This document shows, one piece after another, positions 14,408 through 21,300 of a DNA stretch of 23,200 nucleotides (position 1 is the first letter of the stretch; each line of letters opens with the position of its first letter). Source of the DNA: UMGS1071 sp045638545 (lineage in GTDB: Bacteria; Bacillota; Clostridia; Oscillospirales; Acutalibacteraceae); the NCBI GenBank assembly GCA_045638545.1, contig JAZUBL010000056.1, positions 1 through 23,200 on the forward strand. The letters are read 5' to 3'. The notes beneath the pieces are model-generated. The model saw nothing but the letters and a program-made list of their open reading frames with translations. It was not told the origin of the DNA and ran no database searches. Position numbers and translations under genes: made by a program.

Positions 14408-14429
14408 TTGTGTATCCTCCTTGTTCAAA

Positions 14430-14732
14430 TTACTGGATTGGGTTGTGAACTGTTACCAGCTTTGTGCCATCTGGGAAGTTGCACTCTACCTGAACTTCGT
14501 GTACCAGATCTGCTACACCGTCCATAACGTCAGCCTTGGAGAGGTACTTTGTACCTTCTGTCATCAGCTGAGCAACTGTCTTACCAGCTCTAGCCTCTTC
14601 GTGGAGCTCAGAGCAGATCAGGCCAACAGCTTCAACATAGTTGAGCTTGATGCCCTTTGCCTTTCTCTCCTTAGCCAGGTTGCCGATAGCGTGGAGCTGT
14701 AACTTTTCGAGTTCTCTTGGTGTTAATTTCAT
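14430..14732 (-). CDS. ureA: Urease subunit gamma
   Basis: The 100-residue gamma subunit is complete: MKLTPRELEKLQLHAIGNLA, RKAKGIKLNYVEAVGLICSELHEEARAGKTVAQLM and GVADLVHEVQVECNFPDGTKLVTVHNPI are all standard. It is the first gene of the urease operon. ATG at 14732 has AGGAGG 9 bases upstream. A perfect consensus promoter lies at 14850-14878, which leaves a leader of about 110 bases. Confidence 0.98.
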   Translation of the reverse strand: MKLTPRELEKLQLHAIGNLAKERKAKGIKLNYVEAVGLICSELHEEARAGKTVAQLMTEGTKYLSKADVMDGVADLVHEVQVECNFPDGTKLVTVHNPIQ

Positions 14733-14849
14733 TTCTAATAACCTCCTATTTCTGTCGAAAATTTTAAACTAAAATATCCCAGCCTACTGCAATAGCCCGA
14801 AATATTCAAGTTTGCGAATTATTATAGAACTGATTAGAACTACAAGTGC

Positions 14850-14878
14850 ATTATACACTATCAATTTTTAGATGTCAA
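14850..14878 (-). promoter_or_regulatory. Perfect consensus sigma-A promoter of the urease operon
   Basis: On the minus strand TTGACA (14873-14878), exactly 17 bases, and TATAAT (14850-14855): both hexamers match the consensus fully. T-rich tracts just upstream resemble an UP element. A second TATAAT at 14821-14826 has no -35. The leader of about 110 bases shows no riboswitch I recognise. Confidence 0.92.
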
Positions 14879-15032
14879 TGAAAATCCTGTAAAAAACATG
14901 AATCTTCGTGACTATTTGTTGGATTTATTCACTAAGCTAAAGTATTAAAGGCAACCTGTTGTAGTCTATTTTGTATATTTTATGAAAGATGCACAATTTA
15001 TTGAAATCTGGAGTATTTTGTAATTTTTTCAA
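14879..15032. other. AT-rich intergenic stretch upstream of the urease promoter
   Basis: About 150 AT-rich bases between the urease promoter and the terminator of the upstream ATPase gene. I see no ORF, RNA gene or clear repeat. It may contain UP-element or activator sites for the urease promoter. Confidence 0.5.
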
Positions 15033-15080
15033 AAAAAGAGAGAATCCCGGGACATATCTTCCCCGGGCTTCTCTCTTTTT
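15033..15080 (-). terminator. Strong bidirectional terminator after the ATPase gene
   Basis: An 18-bp stem with one mismatch: arms 15033-15051 (AAAAAGAGAGAA, T, CCCGGG) and 15062-15080, with a 10-base loop. It has T-runs on both strands and separates the ATPase gene from the urease promoter. Confidence 0.92.
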
Positions 15081-15114
15081 GCTGTAAATCAGAATTTAAT
15101 ACAAAACTCACAAA

Positions 15115-16134
15115 CTACGGCCTGCGAAAAAGCTTTTTCACAGCTTTATCCACCACAGCCTCCGCTTTTGCCGGGTTCACCCTGCTCAGCAGCATCGTTT
15201 CCCGCTCCAGGCGAATCTGATTGGCTGCAGCGATCTCCAGCCGTGCCTGTTCCATCTGCGCCCGATACTGCTCTGCGCAGGCGGCAATCTGCTCTGCAAA
15301 CTGTTCGTCTGTGCCGGCCTGTACGCCGATTTCATAGAAATCCAGGATCTCATCCTGCTCCCGTTCTGGAACGTGCTCATGGGGCCGTGTGCTGTCAAAG
15401 AGACACAGATCCAGCTCCCGCAGAATGACCATGTCCAGGCTGGAAGGATCAAAGGCACAATGGTACACTTCCGCCATGAACCCGTTATTTACTGCCCGGG
15501 CCGCAATCTTTTTGAGGAACGTAGATTTACCGGTACCCGGCCGACCTTTGATGAAATACCGCTTGCCGACACCTGCCGTTAAGTTTTGAACATAATCCAC
15601 CGCACCATCTTCTGTTGCCGCACCCAGAAACCGGTGAACAATCTTCCCTTTTCTGTTCTGTGTATGGCTGCCCAGCAGTTTTTCGATCATCTCTCTGGTA
15701 AAGCTGTTCAGCGTGCCATAGCTGGTCTGCCCCATGTAAATCTGCTCCCATGCATCGTGTATCCGCTTTGCCTCACCAAAATGACGGTGGGCTTTGAGGA
15801 GATGGCTCTTTGTCTGCTGCACCGCTTCGTCGTCCATCAGCCGCTGCACCGAGTAGCCGTAATCAATATAGGCCGGAATATTCAACAGTCCCGTACGGAA
15901 CTGGGGCAGAATAACACCCTCCGGCGTATTGTCGAGGCAGTTGTGGATCACCTCTGCCGCAAAGCCATCCCGCTCTGCCTTTTCCGTTACACGCTGCAGA
16001 ATCGTCTGCAGCAGTGAAGACGGGTAGTCCTCCAGCTTCATGGAAAGATCCAGCGGATAAAAGTTGGACTTGAAAAAGCTGAGAAAGCCTTCGCAGCCGT
16101 TGGTGTTGATAAAATAGCGCAGTGTCTGAGACAA
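15115..16134 (-). CDS. PRK06851-like P-loop ATPase with a degenerate first domain
   Basis: A 339-residue putative ATPase of unknown function. The Walker A motif KGRPGTGKST lies at about residues 196-205, followed by a helix (FLKKIAARAVNNG) and VYHCAFDPSSLDMVILREL, then LCLFDSTRPHEHVPE. Family members as I know them are two tandem copies of this domain. Here the first copy is still recognisable by FAAEVIHNCLDNTPEGVILPQFRTGLLN (about residues 58-85), but the place for its Walker A (residues 20-45) reads as unrelated sequence. The start is TTG at 16134, with GAAAGG 10 bases upstream; an out-of-frame ATG at 16144 is rejected. It has its own terminator. Its substrate and role are unknown. Confidence 0.82.
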   Translation of the reverse strand: MSQTLRYFINTNGCEGFLSFFKSNFYPLDLSMKLEDYPSSLLQTILQRVTEKAERDGFAAEVIHNCLDNTPEGVILPQFRTGLLNIPAYIDYGYSVQRLMDDEAVQQTKSHLLKAHRHFGEAKRIHDAWEQIYMGQTSYGTLNSFTREMIEKLLGSHTQNRKGKIVHRFLGAATEDGAVDYVQNLTAGVGKRYFIKGRPGTGKSTFLKKIAARAVNNGFMAEVYHCAFDPSSLDMVILRELDLCLFDSTRPHEHVPEREQDEILDFYEIGVQAGTDEQFAEQIAACAEQYRAQMEQARLEIAAANQIRLERETMLLSRVNPAKAEAVVDKAVKKLFRRP

Positions 16135-16241
16135 GGGACCGCATCCTTTCTGTTGGTTCTTACCTTATGTATATGCGGAACGAAATATTTCATACGGAAA
16201 AGTTTTCAACAATCACTGTTGGCGCGCTTTTTCTATAAATG

Positions 16242-16276
16242 AAAAAATCCCCGGGCTGAATTGCACGAGGATTTTA
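16242..16276 (-). terminator. Intrinsic terminator of the metal-efflux operon
   Basis: On the minus strand AAAATCCTCG pairs with CGGGGATTTT (10 bp, one T-G wobble) around a 12-base loop, followed by TTTCATTTAT. It starts about 5 bases after the ATPase stop. Confidence 0.8.
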
Positions 16277-16280
16277 AAGT

Positions 16281-18185
16281 TTATTTTTCTTTGAACCGCA
16301 GCATACGGATGGCGTTGAGAATTGCAAGAAAAGAAACGCCAACATCTGCAAATACTGCCAGCCACATAATGTAATCGTCGATCAGATGGGTAACACTCAA
16401 ACCCTGTACTGCAGTCTTGACGCCGATTGCAAACACAATATTCTGCTTAACAATCGTCATGGTGCGGCGGGAAATTTTCATCAGTGTGGAAAGTTTTGAC
16501 GGTTCATCGGTCATGATAACGATATCTGCCGCTTCAATGGCTGCATCGGAACCAAGGCCGCCCATGGCTACACCAATGTCCGCTCTTGCCAGTACCGGCG
16601 CGTCGTTAATGCCATCACCCACAAAGGCAAGCTTTCCTTTTTGTGACTTCTGCCGGAGCAGCGCTTCCACACGGTCTACTTTATCGCCGGGCATCAGCTC
16701 TGCATGGACTTCATCCACACCGAGAGAAGCAGCAACTTTCTCTGCAACACGTCTGTTGTCGCCGGTCAGCATGACAGTTTTTGCTACGCCGTTTTCCTTC
16801 AGGCCGCTGATAGCCTGCTTTGCGTCATCTTTCGCTTCATCGGCAATTACAATATAGCCGGCATAAACGCCGTCTGCCGCAACGTGAACCGTTGTGCCCA
16901 TGGTCTCGCCGGTAAAGTATGGAATCCCGAACTTTTCCATCAGGCGGTGATTGCCTGCCAGCACCGTTCTGCCGTCAATGACAGCTTTCACACCGTGGCC
17001 TGCAATTTCTTCAATAGTACCGATGCGGCTGCTGTCGAGCTTCTGTCCGTATGCTTCCTGCAGAGACAGGGAGATCGGATGGTTGGAGTTACTTTCTGCA
17101 TGAGCAGTGAGCGCCAGCAGAGAAGATTCTGTCAGATTGGCCGGGTGGATTTCTGTAACGCAGAAGGTGCCCTTTGTCAGGGTGCCGGTCTTATCAAACA
17201 CAACCAGCTCTGTTTTGGAGAGGATCTCCAGGTAGTTGCTGCCCTTTACCAATGCGCCGCATTTGGATGCGCTGCCGATACCGCCGAAAAAGCTGAGGGG
17301 TACGGAGATCACCAGTGCACATGGACAGGAGACAACCAGGAAGGAAAGTCCCGTCTTGATCCAGGTCATCCAGAAGCCGCCGTCGGCAATACCGAAAATC
17401 AGCGGCGGAACAACTGCAATCAGCGCTGCCAGAATACAGACGATCGGTGTATAGAACCGGGCAAATTTCGTAATGAAATTCTCCGTCTTTGATTTTTTGC
17501 TGCTGGCATTTTCCACTAGATCAAGAATTTTCGACACTGTGGATTCACCAAAGCTTTTTGTCACCTGTACTTCCAGCAGGCCGCTTACGTTGATGCATCC
17601 GCTGAGGATCTCATCGCCGGCGTGAATTTCCCGCGGTACAGATTCACCGGTCAGGGCTTTTGTATCCAGCATGGAAGCACCTTCCAGCACGATTCCGTCC
17701 AGCGGCACTTTTTCACCGGGACGGATCACAATGACCTCGTTCAGCGCTACATCGTACGGATCGATTTTTTCAACAGTCCCGTTTCGCTTCACGTTGGCAT
17801 AGTCGGGACGGATATCCATCAGCTCTGTGATAGACGCTCTGGACTTTCCCACCGCGAAATGTTCAAACAGTTCACCGATCTGGAAAAACAACATGACGGC
17901 AACGCCTTCAAAACATTCACCGATCACAAACGCGCCCACGCTGGCAATGGCCATGAGAAAATCTTCATCAAAGACCTGCCCGCGGAAAATATTCCGCAAA
18001 GCGCTCCACAGCACACCGCCGCCAATGACCAGATAGGCCGGAATGAACATCATGGTGCGGATGAAGGCCGGCCAGTCGTGCCATGGGACTTCGCCGTGGA
18101 AGCCCCAGCCCATGGACAGGCAGATGATCAGCGCCGCCGCGCCCAGTGCCGTACCAATGGACAGCCGGATGATATCTTTCTTCAT
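16281..18185 (-). CDS. P1B-type heavy-metal efflux ATPase (Zn/Cd/Pb type)
   Basis: This membrane pump uses ATP to export divalent soft metals. Of 634 residues, the visible motifs are the metal-site CPC at 287-289 (VVSCPCALVIS), TGES (179-182), the phosphorylated Asp331 in DKTGTLT, the HP motif (SNHP, 367-370) and GDGINDAP in the last quarter. FADVGVS in the last membrane pair supplies the Asp typical of the zinc/cadmium subgroup; copper pumps lack it. The N-terminal metal-binding HMA domain that many homologues have is absent, and a free-standing HMA protein is encoded 3 bases upstream. The ArsR-type repressor upstream has a zinc site, which supports the substrate call. ATG at 18185 opens MKKDIIRLSIG. 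Confidence 0.95.
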   Translation of the reverse strand: MKKDIIRLSIGTALGAAALIICLSMGWGFHGEVPWHDWPAFIRTMMFIPAYLVIGGGVLWSALRNIFRGQVFDEDFLMAIASVGAFVIGECFEGVAVMLFFQIGELFEHFAVGKSRASITELMDIRPDYANVKRNGTVEKIDPYDVALNEVIVIRPGEKVPLDGIVLEGASMLDTKALTGESVPREIHAGDEILSGCINVSGLLEVQVTKSFGESTVSKILDLVENASSKKSKTENFITKFARFYTPIVCILAALIAVVPPLIFGIADGGFWMTWIKTGLSFLVVSCPCALVISVPLSFFGGIGSASKCGALVKGSNYLEILSKTELVVFDKTGTLTKGTFCVTEIHPANLTESSLLALTAHAESNSNHPISLSLQEAYGQKLDSSRIGTIEEIAGHGVKAVIDGRTVLAGNHRLMEKFGIPYFTGETMGTTVHVAADGVYAGYIVIADEAKDDAKQAISGLKENGVAKTVMLTGDNRRVAEKVAASLGVDEVHAELMPGDKVDRVEALLRQKSQKGKLAFVGDGINDAPVLARADIGVAMGGLGSDAAIEAADIVIMTDEPSKLSTLMKISRRTMTIVKQNIVFAIGVKTAVQGLSVTHLIDDYIMWLAVFADVGVSFLAILNAIRMLRFKEK

Positions 18186-18188
18186 AGG

Positions 18189-18413
18189 CTATCTTCTTTC
18201 TTTGATCACAACTTCCGGCTCGATCTTGTGAATGATCTTTTCTGCTTCTGCGTAAACAGCCTCTTCCATGCCGTCTTCAATGTCCATGGTCAGCTTCAGT
18301 GTCATAAAAGCAATGTTTGCATCGTTCACGCCTTTTACCTTCTGCAGCTTGCGCTCAATTTTTGCAGCACAGTTTGCACAGCAGAGGTTTTCCAGAATAT
18401 ATGTTTTTGTCAT
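18189..18413 (-). CDS. Free-standing heavy-metal-associated (HMA) domain protein
   Basis: A 74-residue single HMA domain (beta-alpha-beta-beta-alpha-beta) with the metal-binding motif CCANC at residues 11-15 in place of the more usual GMTCxxC, followed by AAKIERKLQKVKGVNDANIAF. It probably binds the cytoplasmic metal and hands it to the adjacent ATPase, which lacks this domain. I chose ATG at 18413 because AAAGGA lies 9 bases upstream and the beta-strand TKTYILENL begins there; a start at 18452 would add 13 unrelated residues. It lies between the repressor and pump genes and ends 3 bases before the pump. Confidence 0.92.
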   Translation of the reverse strand: MTKTYILENLCCANCAAKIERKLQKVKGVNDANIAFMTLKLTMDIEDGMEEAVYAEAEKIIHKIEPEVVIKERR

Positions 18414-18455
18414 ATTCCATTTTCCTTTCTTTATGCAGAATGAATTTTTCAACGG

Positions 18456-18824
18456 TTACTCTGCGATATGTTCAATACCCTGATTCAGGATCGTTGTCAC
18501 GTGGCTGTCTGCCAGAGAGTACAGAACTGTTTTGCCTTCCCGTCTGCCCTTCACCAGCTTAGACTGCTTCAGTACGCGCAGCTGATGAGAAATCGCAGAC
18601 TGGGTCATGCAGAGCAGCTCTGCAATATCGCCAACGCACAGCTCTGACTGAGACAGGGCATATAAAATTTTCACTCTGGTACTGTCTCCGAATAATTTAA
18701 AGAAATCAGCCAGGTCAAACAGCACGTCTTCGTCCAGCATTTCGTGGCGAATGGCTTCTGCATCTTTCTGATGATCACGGCCGCAGTGGCACAGGTCTTC
18801 CTGCATTCTGTGTTCTTCCCGCAT
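18456..18824 (-). CDS. ArsR/SmtB-family metal-responsive repressor
   Basis: A 122-residue winged-helix repressor that should leave DNA when it binds metal. FKLFGDSTRVKILYALSQSELCVGDIAELL and MTQSAISHQLRVLKQSKLVKGRREGKTVLYSL form the DNA-binding core. The end DSH-(10 residues)-HIAE fits the alpha-5 zinc site D-x-H-x10-H-x2-E/H of SmtB and CzrA exactly. It also has CHCGRDH at residues 12-18 and the Cys of ELCVGD, which resemble the alpha-3N thiolate site of CadC, although CadC has a second Cys (ELCVCD). Both zinc and cadmium/lead sensing are therefore possible. ATG at 18824 follows AAAGGAGG. It heads the efflux operon and lies next to its operator. Confidence 0.94.
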   Translation of the reverse strand: MREEHRMQEDLCHCGRDHQKDAEAIRHEMLDEDVLFDLADFFKLFGDSTRVKILYALSQSELCVGDIAELLCMTQSAISHQLRVLKQSKLVKGRREGKTVLYSLADSHVTTILNQGIEHIAE

Positions 18825-18841
18825 TGTAACCCTCCTTTATT

Positions 18842-18863
18842 CATATGAATCATTGTTCATATG
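18842..18863. promoter_or_regulatory. ArsR/SmtB-type operator
   Basis: A perfect 8-6-8 inverted repeat, CATATGAA, six bases, TTCATATG, of the SmtB/CzrA operator type (ATATGAAC...TTCATAT). It lies 3 bases downstream of the -10 and covers the likely transcription start, so a bound repressor would block initiation of its own operon. Confidence 0.85.
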
Positions 18864-18866
18864 TTC

Positions 18867-18895
18867 ATTATATGACCAGTTAAAGTGGTTGTCAA
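18867..18895 (-). promoter_or_regulatory. Perfect consensus promoter of the metal-efflux operon
   Basis: On the minus strand TTGACA (18890-18895), 17 bases and TATAAT (18867-18872). A fully consensus promoter fits an operon that is held off by a repressor rather than turned on by an activator. Confidence 0.9.
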
Positions 18896-18945
18896 CGATT
18901 TTTACACCAGCTTTTCGCATAAAAAAAGAGGCGAAAAATTGGTTC

Positions 18946-18960
18946 AAATCACCGTGATTT
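18946..18960. repeat. Unexplained 7-1-7 inverted repeat
   Basis: AAATCAC, one base, GTGATTT: a perfect odd palindrome about 50 bases upstream of the efflux promoter. On the minus strand it lies 8 bases downstream of a TATAAT (18969-18974) that has no good -35. The region 18896-19017 has no gene. Confidence 0.5.
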
Positions 18961-19017
18961 CCTTTTTCATTATAATATATAGAAAAGTGCATAAATTTTG
19001 CGCCGATTTTCTGGCAT

Positions 19018-19049
19018 AAAAAAAGCCCTCACAACCTGGTGAGAGCTTT
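19018..19049 (-). terminator. Intrinsic terminator of the peroxiredoxin gene
   Basis: AAGC/GCTT and CTCAC/GTGAG pair across one mismatch (arms 19023-19032 and 19039-19048), and a run of T follows on the minus strand. It starts about 6 bases after the stop. Confidence 0.88.
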
Positions 19050-19054
19050 GTGTT

Positions 19055-19510
19055 TTAACCTAAAAATGCCAGCACATTCTGTGGGTCTTCTTCCGGCTTT
19101 ACCTTTTCTGCAGCGTATACTACCACGCCGTTTTCGTCAATTACGCAGGTAGAGCGAACAACGCCCATGGATACTTTGCCGCACATTTTCTTTTCATGCC
19201 ATACATCGTATGCCTGAATTGCCTGCAGCTCCGGATCGGAGAGGAGGATGAACGGCAGGTCGTTCTTTGCTGCAAAGTTGCTGTGCGCCTTCACGCCGTC
19301 TTTGCTGATGCCGATAACAACTGCGTCTTTCTCTTCAAATGCCGGGTAGTTGTCGCGGTATGCACAAGCCTGCTTGGTGCAGCCGGCTGTACCATCTTTG
19401 GAGTAAAAGTAGAGTACTACTTTTTTGCCTGCAAAATCAGACAGGGAAACTGCGTTGCCGTTTTTATCGTTCAGAGTGAAGCCTGGTGCTTTTGTTCCTA
19501 CTGGGATCAT
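19055..19510 (-). CDS. bcp: Bcp/PrxQ-type peroxiredoxin (thiol peroxidase)
   Basis: This cytoplasmic enzyme reduces hydrogen peroxide and organic hydroperoxides with thiols from thioredoxin. The 151-residue product has the thioredoxin-like strand KKVVLYFYSKDGTAGCTKQACAYRDN, split here as VVLYFYSKDG then TAGC. Cys44 is the peroxidatic residue (T-x-x-C) and Cys49, five residues later, is the resolving Cys of atypical 2-Cys PrxQ enzymes. Ser and Ala replace the two prolines of the usual PKDxTPGC motif; as far as I know this occurs in other Clostridia. Conserved VVRSTCVID follows. ATG at 19510 has AGAAGG 7 bases upstream. It is a single-gene unit under a promoter with a Fur/PerR-like box. Confidence 0.95.
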   Translation of the reverse strand: MIPVGTKAPGFTLNDKNGNAVSLSDFAGKKVVLYFYSKDGTAGCTKQACAYRDNYPAFEEKDAVVIGISKDGVKAHSNFAAKNDLPFILLSDPELQAIQAYDVWHEKKMCGKVSMGVVRSTCVIDENGVVVYAAEKVKPEEDPQNVLAFLG

Positions 19511-19577
19511 GAGAATACCTTCTTTCTTTTGCTTGATTTTATGTTTGCCAAAAAAATTGAATTTCTGTTTATTAACT

Positions 19578-19620
19578 TAGGAATGATTCTCATTATACAG
19601 TAATAATCGCAGGAATGCAA
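19578..19620 (-). promoter_or_regulatory. Peroxiredoxin promoter with Fur/PerR-like box
   Basis: On the minus strand TTGCAT (19615-19620), 17 bases, TATAAT (19592-19597). Directly after the -10, TGAGAATCATTCCTA (19578-19592) matches the 7-1-7 PerR/Fur consensus at about 10 of 14 positions, best in the left half. Peroxide control by PerR would fit the gene's job. The region 19621-19699 is AT-rich with nothing else visible. Confidence 0.6.
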
Positions 19621-19691
19621 GACTTTTATAAAAAATATTTTTCAGAAATTTTGAATATTTAAAAACAAAGCACAGAAAAAAGTACCGCGGA

Positions 19692-19722
19692 AAATAAAAA
19701 AAGCGGACAGAATGTCCGCTTT
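19692..19722 (-). terminator. Intrinsic terminator of the 85-residue gene
   Basis: A perfect 10-bp stem AAAGCGGACA/TGTCCGCTTT (19700-19709 and 19713-19722) with a 3-base loop, followed on the minus strand by TTTTTATTTT. Confidence 0.9.
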
Positions 19723-19737
19723 CATCAGGCTATCCAA

Positions 19738-19995
19738 TTACTTGGAATATTTCTTCATATACTCGAATGCTTCGATTGCCTTTTCCTTGTCGCATACAGC
19801 AAAGCTGAGCTTGTTGTAACCATCCTCATCATACCAGAACTGGATCTCGCCATATCTGTAGAAAGTTGGGTTCTTAATTGTCAGCTTGCTCATCTTGGAG
19901 AGCAGGAAGGACTGCTCGCCAACAACAACCTTGTTAGCGTCCAGAGCCCAGGACTTTGTGAAAAGGTGCATATCATTGTTAAAGCTTACTCTCAT
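19738..19995 (-). CDS. Small hypothetical protein, possible PH-like beta fold
   Basis: I do not recognise this 85-residue protein. It begins MRVSFNNDMHLFTKSWALDANKV, split after the first strand. The alternating hydrophobic pattern (KVVVGEQSFLLSKMSKLTI, GEIQFWYDEDGYNKLSFAV) followed by a final helix KEKAIEAFEYMKKYSK looks like short beta-strands capped by a helix, as in bacterial PH-like domains. That fold is a guess. There is no signal peptide or membrane segment, so it should be cytoplasmic. It is a genuine gene: ATG at 19995 has GGAGG 8 bases upstream, with a promoter at 20083-20111 and a strong terminator. An upstream in-frame start at 20010 lies over the ribosome site. Confidence 0.82.
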   Translation of the reverse strand: MRVSFNNDMHLFTKSWALDANKVVVGEQSFLLSKMSKLTIKNPTFYRYGEIQFWYDEDGYNKLSFAVCDKEKAIEAFEYMKKYSK

Positions 19996-20082
19996 GTTCG
20001 TTTCCTCCACATCTCGTAGTAGTGTTTGAAGATCCGCCCCGCCATAAACATAACGTTTTACAAGCGGATTAAACCTAATAGC

Positions 20083-20111
20083 ATTTTAGCAGAATCTGCG
20101 CCAAAATACAA
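20083..20111 (-). promoter_or_regulatory. Promoter of the 85-residue gene
   Basis: On the minus strand TTGTAT (20106-20111), 17 bases, TAAAAT (20083-20088). The leader of roughly 80 bases contains ATCCGC and GCGGAT, which could pair over a long loop. From 20112 to 20212 the sequence is AT-rich with no gene. Confidence 0.65.
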
Positions 20112-20212
20112 CAAAGTAACAAAAATTTTACTATTTTTTTCGCAGATGTAAACAATCCTGCGCAGAAATAAAAACTCCACTGTACAAAGGAAGACAGATT
20201 CCGCAAACAAAG

Positions 20213-20246
20213 AAAGCACCGCGCCCCAAAAGGAACGCGGTGCTTT
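20213..20246 (-). terminator. Terminator after the GGGtGRT gene
   Basis: A perfect 11-bp stem AAAGCACCGCG/CGCGGTGCTTT (20213-20223 and 20236-20246), followed on the minus strand by CTTTGTTTGC. The T-run is modest. A 14-base palindrome, GTAAATTAATTTAC (20256-20269), lies between it and the stop codon. Confidence 0.82.
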
Positions 20247-20274
20247 TTATGCAATGTAAATTAATTTACTGCAA

Positions 20275-21282
20275 TTATTTTGTGCCTTCGTAAACTGCTA
20301 CTGCACAAGCTACTGTCATACCAACCATTGGGTTGTTGCCAGCGCCCATGAGACCCATCATCTCTACGTGTGCAGGAACGGAAGAAGAGCCAGCGAACTG
20401 AGCGTCGCCATGCATACAGCCCATGGAGTCTGTGAGACCATAGGAAGCTGGACCTGCAGCCATGTTATCTGGGTGCAGAGTACGGCCTGTGCCGCCGCCG
20501 GATGCTACGGAGAAGTAACGCTTGTCGTTTTCCATAGCCCACTTCTTGTATGTGCCTGCTACCAGGTGCTGGAAGCGAGTTGGGTTTGTGGAGTTACCTG
20601 TGATGGAAACGTCAACGCCCTCGTGCTTCATGATAGCAACGCCTTCCAGAACGTCGTTAGCGCCGTAGCACTTAACCTTAGCTCTTTCGCCGTCGGAGAA
20701 TGCCTTCTCTTCCAGGATCTTCAGTTCGCCTGTGAAGAAGTCATACTCTGTTGCAACGTATGTAAAGCCGTTGATTCTGGAGATGATGTAAGCTGCGTCT
20801 TTGCCCAGACCGTTCAGGATAACACGGAGTGGGTTCTTACGAGCCTTGTTAGCTGTTCTAGCAATACCAATAGCGCCTTCAGCTGCTGCGAAGGACTCGT
20901 GGCCTGCCAGGAATGCGAAACACTCAGTCTCGTCACGGAGGAGCATTGCGCCCAGGTTACCGTGACCCTGACCTACGTTACGCTGCTCAGCAACGGAACC
21001 TGGGATGCAGAATGCTTCCAGACCGATACCGATTGTTTCTGCTGCCTCTGCTGCAGAAGCTACGCCCTTTTTGATTGCTACTGCACAGCCAAGTGTGTAA
21101 GCCCAAACTGCGTTTTCAAATGCGATTGGCTGAACACCCTTAACGATGCCTTCAACGTCAACACCCTTGCTCAGGCAGAGTTCTCTTGCCTCTTCCAGGG
21201 ATGCGATGCCGTACTCAGCAAGACACTTTTCGATCTTGCCAATTCTTCTCTGCTTGCCTTCAAACATTACGTCGTTTGCCAT
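20275..21282 (-). CDS. GGGtGRT protein, function unknown
   Basis: A 335-residue protein known in databases only by its motif, here GGGTGRT at residues 262-268 (SVASGGGTGRTLHPDN). Other striking segments are IPGSVAEQRNVGQGHGNLGA (94-113), CFAFLAGHESFAAAEG (121-136), VSITGNSTNPTRFQHLVAGTY and GLTDSMGCMHGDAQFAGSSSVPAHVEMMG near the end. Eight Cys (20, 36, 66, 92, 121, 205, 289, 326) and several conserved His could bind metal or a cluster. There is no signal peptide or membrane helix, so it is probably cytoplasmic. It follows the NifU-like gene by 18 bases with GAGGAGG before ATG 21282, so the pair is one operon. I infer a joint role in Fe-S or metal chemistry; no activity can be assigned. Confidence 0.93.
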   Translation of the reverse strand: MANDVMFEGKQRRIGKIEKCLAEYGIASLEEARELCLSKGVDVEGIVKGVQPIAFENAVWAYTLGCAVAIKKGVASAAEAAETIGIGLEAFCIPGSVAEQRNVGQGHGNLGAMLLRDETECFAFLAGHESFAAAEGAIGIARTANKARKNPLRVILNGLGKDAAYIISRINGFTYVATEYDFFTGELKILEEKAFSDGERAKVKCYGANDVLEGVAIMKHEGVDVSITGNSTNPTRFQHLVAGTYKKWAMENDKRYFSVASGGGTGRTLHPDNMAAGPASYGLTDSMGCMHGDAQFAGSSSVPAHVEMMGLMGAGNNPMVGMTVACAVAVYEGTK

Positions 21283-21300
21283 AGTGATTCTCCTCCTCTC

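Noticed and set aside
15863..16144. 93-codon minus-strand ORF starting at ATG 16144
   Set aside because: It is out of frame with the ATPase, whose frame continues through the region with recognisable domain sequence.
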